DNA of 7,621 bases from CAYUWG01 sp964448285 (GTDB lineage Bacteria > Bacteroidota > Ignavibacteria > SZUA-365), in the NCBI GenBank assembly GCA_964448285.1, contig CAYUWG010000123.1, positions 1 to 7,621 of the forward strand, in the 5' to 3' direction. A model generated the notes under the pieces. It ran no database searches, was not told the DNA's origin, and worked only from the letters and a program-made list of their open reading frames with translations. Below, piece after piece: positions 1 to 6,321 of the stretch. Both the position numbers and the translations under genes were made by a program. Position 1 is the stretch's first letter, and each line of letters starts with the position of its first letter.

Positions 1-54
1 GTCGCCTTGCGTAATGTTTTCACCGAGTTCCGGAAGTGTTATTTCAGTTGCCAT
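1..54 (-). CDS. aceF: Dihydrolipoamide acyltransferase (E2) of pyruvate dehydrogenase, N-terminal fragment
   Basis: Only the first 18 codons lie in the window and the gene runs off the left edge. They read MATEITLPELGENITQGD, the first beta-strand and turn of a lipoyl (biotinyl-lipoyl) domain, as at the N-terminus of 2-oxoacid dehydrogenase E2 subunits (typical form: M-x-x-E-hydrophobic-x-LPELGENI). The lipoylated lysine would be further downstream, outside the window. The ATG lies 41 nt after the aceE stop on the same strand, so the two are probably co-transcribed. In the complex, E2 accepts the acetyl group formed by E1 and passes it to CoA. The ribosome site is weak: a GGAC about 11 nt upstream is all I see. 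The specificity for pyruvate is inferred from the neighbouring aceE; the fragment alone could equally be a 2-oxoglutarate or branched-chain E2. Confidence 0.85.
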   Translation of the reverse strand, partial: MATEITLPELGENITQGD

Positions 55-95
55 CTTGCTTTGTCCATTTCACTCGTTTCGAATGTCCAATCTCA

Positions 96-2765
96 TCAGG
101 TGTACAACGGATTCGGTTTGTCGCTTGTAATGCTCATGTCCTTCATTGCTTTTTTCACGACGGAAGGTTTGACCGATCCTGCTTTGTTCAAAGCGGTGAG
201 CGTAGCAAGCGTAATGAAGCGTGCATCGACTTCGAAGAAATCGCGCAGTTCCGCGCGTGCTTCGCTGCGGCCAAAGCCGTCCGTTCCGAGCACGGTCAAA
301 TGTCCGGGGACCCATTGGGCAATGGATTGCGGCAGAGCTTTGATGTAATCCGTGGCCGCGACGAATACACCTTCTTCGCTCTTCAGTCGATGTGCGATGA
401 ACGGCTCCTTTTGATCGTCCGGATGAAGCATGTTCCAGCGCTCGGTGTCGTAAGCATCGCGATAGAGTTCCTTGTAACTCGTCACACTCCACACGTCCGC
501 GGCGACGCCGTAAGGCTCAAGCATCGTCTGTGCCTTCAGAGCTTCATTGAGAATCGCACCGCTGCCGAAAATCTGAGCGCGATGTTTGCGGTCCTTCATT
601 TCTGAGGCTCTGAACTTGTACATGCCTTTCAAGATGCCTTCACGAACATGCTCGCCTTGAGGCATTGGCGGCTGCGCATAGTTCTCGTTTCCGACGGTGA
701 GGTAATAGAAAATGCGCTCCTGATCGATGTACATCCGTTTGATGCCGTCTTCGATTATCGCAGAAATCTCGAAGGCAAATGCGGGATCGTATGCCAGAAG
801 GTTGGGAATCGGATAGGCGAGGATGTGGCTGTTCCCATCCTGATGTTGCAGGCCTTCCCCGGCGAGCGTCGTGCGTCCTGCGGTTCCACCGATTAAGAAA
901 CCGCGAACCTGCATATCCGCTGCTGCCCAGATCAAATCACCGATGCGTTGATGGCCGAACATCGAGTAGTAGATATAGAATGGAAGCATCGGAATGCCAT
1001 GCGTCGCGTACGCCGTTCCCGCTGCGATGAACGATGACATGGCGCCTGCTTCGGTAATCCCTTCTTCCAGGATCTGCCCATCGATGCTTTCCTTGTAATG
1101 CAAAAGGCTCTTCGCGTCAACAGGTTCATACAGCTGGCCAACGTGCGAGTAAATCCCGATAAGGCGAAAGAGCGCCTCCATACCGAATGTTCTCGCTTCA
1201 TCCGGGACGATCGGGACAATGTATTTGCCGAAATCCTTTTCGTGAAGAAGCTTGCTGAGAAGGCGAACGAACGCCATCGTCGTGGAAACGTCGCGGTCGC
1301 CCGTGCCGTCATAGAATTCTTTGAAGAGATCTTTGTTTGGGACAGTCAGTGTGGGGCAATCAGAAATACGGGAGGGGACGGACCCAGCTAATTTCTCTCT
1401 GTGCGAGCGGATATACTCGATTTCCTGGCTATCATCCGAGGGACGATAGAAAGGAGCCTCGGCAACTTCATCATCCGATATCGGGATGCCAAAGCGTGTC
1501 CGGAATTCTTTCAACTCTTCTTCGTTCAGCTTTTTCTGCTGGTGCGTAATATTTTTTCCTTCGCCTGCTTCGCCGAGACCGTAGCCTTTGATCGTGCGTG
1601 CAAGGATGACGGTCGGTGCGCCCTTATGCTCAATCGCAGCTTTGTAGGCGTTGTACACTTTCTCCGGGTCGTGCCCGCCGAGACGAAGTTTTTCCAATTG
1701 CTCGTCGGTATAGTTTTCCACGAGTTTCAACAGGCGCGAATCTTTGCCGAAGAACTGCTTGCGAATATATGCGCCGCTTTCTACGGTGTACTTTTGCCAC
1801 TCGCCATCGACCGTTTCATTCATGCGTTGAAGCAGCACACCATCCTTATCTGCCTCGAGCAAAGGGTCCCAGTCCTTGCCCCAGAGAACTTTGATGACGT
1901 TCCAACCCGCACCTCGGAACATGCGCTCTAATTCCTGAATGATGCTGTCGTTTCCACGAACCGGACCATCGAGACGCTGCAGATTGCAGTTGATGACGAA
2001 GATGAGGTTATCGAGCTTGGCGCGCGCAGGGAGTGAAATCGAACCAAGCGCTTCAGGCTCGTCCGTTTCCCCATCGCCGAGGAAGCACCAGACTTTCGAG
2101 CCGGTATCTTTTTTCAGGCCTCGGTCTTCGAGGTAGCGATTGAAACGCGCTTGATAGATTGCCATGAGCGGCCCGAGTCCCATCGAGACCGTTGGGAATT
2201 CCCAGAAGTCGGGCATGAGCCACGGATGGGGATAGGATGAAAGTCCGCCGTTGGGATTCAACTCCCGTCGAAAGTTTCGAAGCTGCCCTTCCGAAATGCG
2301 TCCTTCAAGAAAGGCGCGTGCGTAGATGCCCGGAGATGCATGACCCTGGAAGTAAATCTGGTCACCGCTACGGTCTTCGCCTTTGCCACGGAAGAAATGA
2401 TTGAAGCCGACTTCATAGAGTGTCGCAGCAGAGGCATAGGTTGAAATATGTCCGCCGATTCCTTCCTGTTTTTTATTTGCGCGCACAACCATTGCCATTG
2501 CGTTCCAGCGAATGATGCTTTTAATGCGACGCTCCAACTCACGGCTGCCGGGGTAAGGCTCCTGCTTGCTGACGTGAATGGTATTGATGAATGGCGTGTT
2601 AGCGGTGAATGGCCTGCGGACGCCGGAATTGTAGGCATAGTGGTCGATGCGTTCGAGTAAGTCCCTGGCGCGTGCAACTCCGCTGTTTCGAATAACCCAT
2701 TCAAGCGATTGTTGCCATTCACGGTCTTCTATTTGTTCGAGTTCCAGTTGTTCTCGGTCGTTCAT
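96..2765 (-). CDS. aceE: Pyruvate dehydrogenase E1 component, homodimeric type
   Basis: Thiamine-diphosphate-dependent decarboxylase that converts pyruvate to a hydroxyethyl-TPP intermediate and reductively acetylates the lipoyl group of E2 in the cytoplasmic pyruvate dehydrogenase complex. At 889 aa it has the full length of the E. coli-type single-chain E1, not the shorter alpha/beta pair. The TPP/Mg motif starts at GDGE (residues 230-233) and ends with NCNLQRLDGPV (259-269). Active-site histidines are visible in GGHIST (H106) and GHASPG (H142), in the mobile loop NITHQ (H408), and in GLQHQDG (H641). The catalytic glutamate region EGITEAGAM is at 568-576, followed by FYIYYSMFGHQRIGDL. The N-terminus (EDREWQQSLEWVIRNSGV) aligns with the E2-binding start region of the family, supporting the ATG at 2765. 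A weak AGAAAG lies 6 nt upstream. The E2 gene follows 41 nt downstream. The promoter region to the right carries a tandem palindrome that may control it. No truncation or frameshift is seen. Confidence 0.97.
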   Translation of the reverse strand: MNDREQLELEQIEDREWQQSLEWVIRNSGVARARDLLERIDHYAYNSGVRRPFTANTPFINTIHVSKQEPYPGSRELERRIKSIIRWNAMAMVVRANKKQEGIGGHISTYASAATLYEVGFNHFFRGKGEDRSGDQIYFQGHASPGIYARAFLEGRISEGQLRNFRRELNPNGGLSSYPHPWLMPDFWEFPTVSMGLGPLMAIYQARFNRYLEDRGLKKDTGSKVWCFLGDGETDEPEALGSISLPARAKLDNLIFVINCNLQRLDGPVRGNDSIIQELERMFRGAGWNVIKVLWGKDWDPLLEADKDGVLLQRMNETVDGEWQKYTVESGAYIRKQFFGKDSRLLKLVENYTDEQLEKLRLGGHDPEKVYNAYKAAIEHKGAPTVILARTIKGYGLGEAGEGKNITHQQKKLNEEELKEFRTRFGIPISDDEVAEAPFYRPSDDSQEIEYIRSHREKLAGSVPSRISDCPTLTVPNKDLFKEFYDGTGDRDVSTTMAFVRLLSKLLHEKDFGKYIVPIVPDEARTFGMEALFRLIGIYSHVGQLYEPVDAKSLLHYKESIDGQILEEGITEAGAMSSFIAAGTAYATHGIPMLPFYIYYSMFGHQRIGDLIWAAADMQVRGFLIGGTAGRTTLAGEGLQHQDGNSHILAYPIPNLLAYDPAFAFEISAIIEDGIKRMYIDQERIFYYLTVGNENYAQPPMPQGEHVREGILKGMYKFRASEMKDRKHRAQIFGSGAILNEALKAQTMLEPYGVAADVWSVTSYKELYRDAYDTERWNMLHPDDQKEPFIAHRLKSEEGVFVAATDYIKALPQSIAQWVPGHLTVLGTDGFGRSEARAELRDFFEVDARFITLATLTALNKAGSVKPSVVKKAMKDMSITSDKPNPLYT

Positions 2766-2882
2766 ATCACACTTTCTGATGAATACAGCATTTGCTACTC
2801 AATTTCCCTGAATGCAGTGCCTAATGTACGGGAAATCATGAAGAACCCGGAATGCAGAAGTGCAAATCCGTTCCGTCATCTC

Positions 2883-2888
2883 ATTATC
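2883..2888 (-). promoter_or_regulatory. Possible extended -10 promoter element for aceE
   Basis: Read on the minus strand this is GATAAT, one mismatch from TATAAT, preceded by TGA so that a TG-N extended -10 is formed. A possible -35, TTGAGT, lies 20 nt upstream, longer than the usual 17, so recognition would lean on the extended -10. It would give an aceE leader of roughly 110 nt. It overlaps the left end of the tandem palindrome, a position expected for repression. This is inferred from sequence only, and sigma-factor preferences in this lineage may differ. Confidence 0.35.
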
Positions 2889-2926
2889 TCAATACGTTGA
2901 GTAAAATTACTCAATACGCTGAGTAA
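2885..2926. promoter_or_regulatory. Tandem palindromic operator-like element
   Basis: There are two copies of a palindrome offset by exactly 22 bp. The right copy has perfect 7-bp arms TTACTCA (2907-2913) and TGAGTAA (2920-2926) around ATACGC. The left copy has CTCAA (2888-2892) and TTGAG (2897-2901) around TACG. It shares the core CTCAATACG(T/C)TGAGTAA with the right copy. The right arm of the left copy and the left arm of the right copy also form an inverted repeat with a 2-nt gap (2898-2913). A spacing of about two helical turns suggests two dimers binding the same face of the DNA. The element lies about 120-160 bp upstream of aceE and of the divergent peptidase gene and overlaps the possible aceE -10. 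I do not recognise the motif as a named regulator's site. Confidence 0.55.
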
Positions 2927-2955
2927 ACTATTACGGACTGTGTTATCAAAGAAAA

Positions 2956-2999
2956 GGCTCTCCTCATGAGCGTTAGCCATGCGTCAGGAGCCAAGAGCC
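2956..2999 (+). other. Imperfect hairpin upstream of the S9 peptidase gene
   Basis: GGCTCT (2956-2961) and AGAGCC (2994-2999) are exact reverse complements. A competing arm, AGGAGCC (2986-2992), can pair with the same left side through GGC and TCCT. CTCATGAG (2963-2970) is itself a palindrome. The structure sits 46 nt before the peptidase start. No T-tract follows, so a terminator is unlikely. It may be leader RNA structure or DNA symmetry with no function. Confidence 0.25.
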
Positions 3000-3032
3000 A
3001 TTTCCCTATTTTAGCGCATGAACTTCGGCCAC

Positions 3033-3038
3033 AAAGGA
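3033..3038 (+). promoter_or_regulatory. Ribosome binding site of the S9 peptidase gene
   Basis: AAAGGA lies 7 nt before the ATG at 3046. This is a good Shine-Dalgarno match, and it supports that start together with the signal peptide that begins there. Confidence 0.75.
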
Positions 3039-3045
3039 ACACCTC

Positions 3046-5085
3046 ATGAAACGTCTTGAAGCATACACCCTTCTGTTCTTCCTTATCATTTTTTCCTCAT
3101 ATGCCCAGAAACATCCCCTTTCCGCTGAAGACCTTTGGAAGATGAAGCGCGTCAGTTCCTTAGACGTTTCACCCGATGGAAAAACTGCGGCATTCGTCGT
3201 TACCGGTTACGAGATCAAGACGAACAAGGGCAATGGCGATATCTGGTTCGTGGATATCGAAAGTGGGAAGTCGTGGCAATTCACGACGGGCAAAACGACG
3301 GAGGGGAGCCCGGTATGGAGCCCGGATGGAAAGAGACTTGCGTTCGTTGCGAAACGTGACGACAACGAGAAATCTCAGATTTACGTGATCAATGTCGGCG
3401 GAGGTGAAGCGCGGCAGATTACGGACATGCCGCTCGGACCGGGAAATCCAAAGTGGTTCCCTGACGGAAAACGCATTGCCTTCACGAGTGAGATGCTTCC
3501 ACAGTTCGCCGAGAATTTCGACTCGCTCAGGGCGGAACTCAAACGACGCAAGGACAGCAGGGTCTCTGCTCTCATCACGGAGAATCGTCTCTATCGCTAT
3601 TGGGATCATTATCTCACCGACGGCACTCTCACGCATATTTACTCGGTCGATATCGAGACGGAAAAAATCTCTGACCTTACGCCATCGATGAATCGGTATT
3701 TCAATGGAGCCGGCGGCGGGGCGGATTTCGACATTTCACCCGATGGAAAGGAAATCGTCGTGACAGCGCTGACGGAAGGTCCACCTTACAATTCCCTGTT
3801 CACCGACATATACACGATTCCGACTGACGGCAGCGGCGTGATGAAGAACCTGACTGCCGATAACCCCGCAAGCGATTACAGTCCGCGATATTCTCTCGAC
3901 GGCAAATACATTCTCTACGGAAAAGAGCGGAACATCAACATGAACGCGGAGAACACGAAGCTCATGCGCTATGATCGAAAGAGCGGGAAAGAGATCGAGC
4001 TTTGCGTGAACTTCGATCGCAGCCCTTCAGGATGGATTATCGGCGACGGCGGAAAGACGGTTTATTTCACTGCGGAGGATCGTGCGAAGACATCCATCTT
4101 TTCCGTTCCGATGAGCGGAGGCGCGGTGACGGAAGTCCTTCGCAAGGGCAGCAACGCAAACGTAACGATGGGCGCAAGCGATCTCGTGTTTCTCCATCAG
4201 CATATCTCAGCGCCGACGGAAGTCTATTCCATCAGCACGTCGGGGAAGAAACTTCGCAAGCTGACTGCCTTCAATGATTCTCTCCTCGCGAGAAGAACCA
4301 TGGGACGCGTAGAAGATATGTGGTTCATCGGTGCAGATGGTGACAGCGTCCAAGCATACGCCGTCTATCCGCCGGATTTCGATCCGAAAAAGAAATGGCC
4401 ATTGCTCGTGCTCGTTCACGGAGGTCCGCACGGCACATTCGGTGATGACTTTCACTATCGCTGGAATCACATGCTCTTCGCATCACCGGGTTACGTTGCA
4501 ATCGCTCCGAACTTCCACGGCTCGACAAGCTTTGGAGAACGCTTCGCCGATTGCATCAACGGTGCGCATCCCGAAAAGCCGTTCATCGACATCATGGCTT
4601 CCGTCGATGCGATGCTGAGGCGCGGATTCATCGACTCGACGAGAATGGCTGCGGCGGGAGGAAGTTACGGCGGTTTCATGAGCGCATGGATCGGAAGTCA
4701 CACGGACCGCTTCGCTTGCCTGATCAACCATGCAGGCGTCTATAATCTTATGGCCCAATTCGCCTCCGATGTCACGCACGGCAGGCACATCAGCTATGGG
4801 GGCACACCCTGGGATGGACGAGATAACGTTCTTCGATGGAGTCCTTCGCAATACGCCGCTGGATACTCCACACCGACGCTTGTCATGCATGGAGAGAAGG
4901 ACTACCGTGTGCCATACTCACAAGGATTGGAACTGTACGGAATGCTTACGGCGAAGAAAGTCCCCGCGCGCCTTGTCGTCTATCCTGATGAGAACCACTG
5001 GATACTCAGCGCGCAAAACTCCATTCACTGGTATAGCGAATTCTTTTCGTGGTTAGAGCGATGGGTTGGCAAAGGTGGTCAGTGA
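3046..5085 (+). CDS. Exported S9 family (prolyl oligopeptidase-like) peptidase
   Basis: Serine peptidase of the S9 family (dipeptidyl/acylaminoacyl peptidase type), expected to cleave peptides from the N-terminus in the periplasm or outside the cell. Residues 1-20 form a Sec signal peptide: MKR, then a hydrophobic run (LLFFLIIF), with likely cleavage after SSYA. There is no lipobox cysteine. A beta-propeller follows, with PD40-type repeats near residues 38-50, 88-101, 134-147, 226-240 and 276-291, each with an SPDGK-like core (one reads FPDGK, another SLDGK). The C-terminal alpha/beta hydrolase domain begins around 430. It has HGGPHG (458-463), the nucleophile in GGSYGG (S540), the acid in HGEKDYRVP (D619) and the histidine in DENHW (H651). 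The length of 679 aa is normal for the family. It has no T9SS tail, unlike the DUF1501 protein at the right end of the window. It is divergent from aceE and probably a single-gene unit. The exact substrate cannot be read from the sequence. Confidence 0.93.
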   Translation: MKRLEAYTLLFFLIIFSSYAQKHPLSAEDLWKMKRVSSLDVSPDGKTAAFVVTGYEIKTNKGNGDIWFVDIESGKSWQFTTGKTTEGSPVWSPDGKRLAFVAKRDDNEKSQIYVINVGGGEARQITDMPLGPGNPKWFPDGKRIAFTSEMLPQFAENFDSLRAELKRRKDSRVSALITENRLYRYWDHYLTDGTLTHIYSVDIETEKISDLTPSMNRYFNGAGGGADFDISPDGKEIVVTALTEGPPYNSLFTDIYTIPTDGSGVMKNLTADNPASDYSPRYSLDGKYILYGKERNINMNAENTKLMRYDRKSGKEIELCVNFDRSPSGWIIGDGGKTVYFTAEDRAKTSIFSVPMSGGAVTEVLRKGSNANVTMGASDLVFLHQHISAPTEVYSISTSGKKLRKLTAFNDSLLARRTMGRVEDMWFIGADGDSVQAYAVYPPDFDPKKKWPLLVLVHGGPHGTFGDDFHYRWNHMLFASPGYVAIAPNFHGSTSFGERFADCINGAHPEKPFIDIMASVDAMLRRGFIDSTRMAAAGGSYGGFMSAWIGSHTDRFACLINHAGVYNLMAQFASDVTHGRHISYGGTPWDGRDNVLRWSPSQYAAGYSTPTLVMHGEKDYRVPYSQGLELYGMLTAKKVPARLVVYPDENHWILSAQNSIHWYSEFFSWLERWVGKGGQ

Positions 5086-5102
5086 TTCATCGAGGGCATC
5101 AC

Positions 5103-5115
5103 GTGCGCATCGCAC
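5103..5115. other. Short hairpin between convergent genes
   Basis: GTGCG (5103-5107) and CGCAC (5111-5115) can pair around CAT in the 40-bp gap between the convergent peptidase and dehydrogenase genes. The location suits a bidirectional terminator, but the stem is only 5 bp and no U-tract follows on either strand, so this is a weak candidate. Confidence 0.2.
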
Positions 5116-5125
5116 AAAGAAGTCA

Positions 5126-6100
5126 TCACGCCGCAATCGTTATCACCACGTTTCCTCGTTTATGTCCGCCGTCCACGTAGCGGTGTGCTTCGGCTATTTG
5201 ATGGAAAGGATAGCTCCTGTCGATTACCGGTTTGTACACTCCATCCTTTGCCAGCTTCGCGAGGGACTGTAAATCCTCGACGCGCTCGGATGCGGGTCCG
5301 CCAATGATTCTCTTGTCCGAGGTCACCGAGACCCACGGGATCTGAAGCAATTGAAGGAGACTCCCTATTACGAGGAAAAAGCGTCCTCGTTCTTTCAACG
5401 AATTCCTGCAACGGTCGAATGGTGCTGTCCCCACTGTATCGACGATCACATCGTACTTCTCACCGTTCTGCGTGAAATCCTCTTTCGTGTAGTCAATGAC
5501 ATGAGCTGCGCCCAGCGATCGCACGAGTTCGATGTTTGAGGCACTACATACGCCGGTTATCTCTGCACCAATGTGTTTCGCGATCTGTACGGCGGCAGTG
5601 CCTACTCCTCCTGACGCTCCATTGATGAGGATCCGTTCACCACTTTTAAGTTTTCCTCGTCTGAAAAAATTCAAAACTGTAGTCCCGCCAAACGAGAGAG
5701 CAGCAGCTTCCTCGAATGTCAGATTTGGAGGCATGATCGCCAGAGAGTCGGTTTCGGCAATGCATTTGTACTCTGTATAGCAACCCATTTTGGCGCCGGT
5801 AAACGCAAACACCCGATCACCGATTCTGAACATACTCACGTTCTTTCCGACAGCTTCAATTTCACCAGAAAGCTCTGCCCCGAGAATCTGACGACGCGGT
5901 TTCGTTACTCCGAAAAACAAGCGCGACATGAGCTTGAAACCTGACGGCACATTGAGGCTTCTCACTCCAATGTCGCCTGTCGTAACTGTCGTTGCAAATG
6001 TTTTAATAAGAACCTCATGATCACCGGGCACAGGCTTCTCTACATCCTTCAATTCAAGAACATCCGGCGATCCATACCTTTCGTACACGATGGCTTTCAT
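5126..6100 (-). CDS. Zinc-independent medium-chain dehydrogenase/reductase (quinone oxidoreductase-like)
   Basis: Predicted cytoplasmic NAD(P)H-dependent oxidoreductase of the MDR superfamily, of the quinone reductase or enoyl-reductase type. It has 324 aa, usual for the family. The N-terminal GroES-like domain starts MKAIVYERYGSPDVLEL and includes LGAELSGEIEAVG (73-85) and GDRVFAF (94-100). The Rossmann nucleotide-binding domain carries GERILINGASGGVGTAAVQ (154-172), with the glycine-rich NGASGGVG at 160-167. The C-terminus has the typical IAEAHRYVDGGHKRGNVVI. The catalytic-zinc ligands and the four-cysteine structural-zinc loop of alcohol dehydrogenases are absent, so a zinc alcohol dehydrogenase is unlikely. 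An in-frame ATG at 6154 would add 18 residues, but the family N-terminus begins exactly at the ATG at 6100, which has AGGAGGT six nt upstream. I therefore chose 6100. It is convergent with the peptidase and separated from the DUF1501 gene by a terminator, so it is probably transcribed alone. The substrate is unknown. Confidence 0.9.
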   Translation of the reverse strand: MKAIVYERYGSPDVLELKDVEKPVPGDHEVLIKTFATTVTTGDIGVRSLNVPSGFKLMSRLFFGVTKPRRQILGAELSGEIEAVGKNVSMFRIGDRVFAFTGAKMGCYTEYKCIAETDSLAIMPPNLTFEEAAALSFGGTTVLNFFRRGKLKSGERILINGASGGVGTAAVQIAKHIGAEITGVCSASNIELVRSLGAAHVIDYTKEDFTQNGEKYDVIVDTVGTAPFDRCRNSLKERGRFFLVIGSLLQLLQIPWVSVTSDKRIIGGPASERVEDLQSLAKLAKDGVYKPVIDRSYPFHQIAEAHRYVDGGHKRGNVVITIAA

Positions 6101-6106
6101 AGGGCT

Positions 6107-6113
6107 ACCTCCT
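6107..6113 (-). promoter_or_regulatory. Strong ribosome binding site that decides the dehydrogenase start
   Basis: On the minus strand this reads AGGAGGT, a near-perfect Shine-Dalgarno sequence, 6 nt before the ATG at 6100. It lies inside the 18-codon extension that would follow from the in-frame ATG at 6154, and so argues against that upstream start. Confidence 0.85.
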
Positions 6114-6167
6114 GTTGTGCTGATGTGCGCATCTTCGTAAATCAATCTGCACAAATCATTGGAAACA

Positions 6168-6198
6168 GGTGCTATCCGACGTGACGGTACAAAGCACC
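6168..6198 (-). other. Inverted repeat in the dehydrogenase upstream region
   Basis: GGTGCT (6168-6173) and AGCACC (6193-6198) are exact reverse complements. Between them is a smaller CCG/CGG pair (6176-6178 and 6185-6187). The whole lies about 70-100 bp upstream of the dehydrogenase start. It could be a regulator site or leader RNA structure, or chance. I could not assign a convincing promoter in 6101-6270. Confidence 0.2.
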
Positions 6199-6270
6199 GA
6201 GGATTTCGCTGTACTCTAAGTGGTCTAATTCAAAGCAGGATCAGAGAGGCGACCGGATGGCACGCAAGAG

Positions 6271-6299
6271 AAAAGCCCGGACATGACATCCGGGCTTTC
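6271..6299 (-). terminator. Rho-independent terminator of the DUF1501 gene
   Basis: A perfect 10-bp stem, AAAGCCCGGA (6272-6281) with TCCGGGCTTT (6289-6298), encloses a 7-nt loop. On the minus strand the stem is followed by a T-rich run (TTTTCTCTT). It begins 23 nt after the DUF1501 stop codon at 6322-6324, as expected for termination of that gene. It also insulates the dehydrogenase downstream on the same strand. Confidence 0.88.
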
Positions 6300-6321
6300 G
6301 GTCTCATCCGTGCGCAAATTC

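Noticed and set aside
36..605. 189-codon open frame on the plus strand
   Set aside because: It is antisense to the 3' part of aceE, whose protein is clearly real. The translation shows no recognisable domain, and there is no ribosome site of note.
1401..1931. 176-codon open frame on the plus strand
   Set aside because: It lies fully antisense to aceE over its conserved region. The open frame is a by-product of aceE codon use.
3169..3636. 155-codon open frame on the minus strand
   Set aside because: It is antisense to the propeller region of the S9 peptidase and its arginine-rich, domain-free translation is typical of a shadow frame.
6101..6154. 18-codon N-terminal extension of the dehydrogenase
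   Set aside because: The extension (MCRLIYEDAH...) does not resemble the family, and the strong AGGAGGT Shine-Dalgarno lies within it, directing initiation at 6100.
6181..6260. Possible tRNA or small structured RNA in the gap
   Set aside because: A GGTCTAATTCAAAG stretch superficially recalls a T-loop, but no acceptor stem, anticodon arm or cloverleaf can be drawn.
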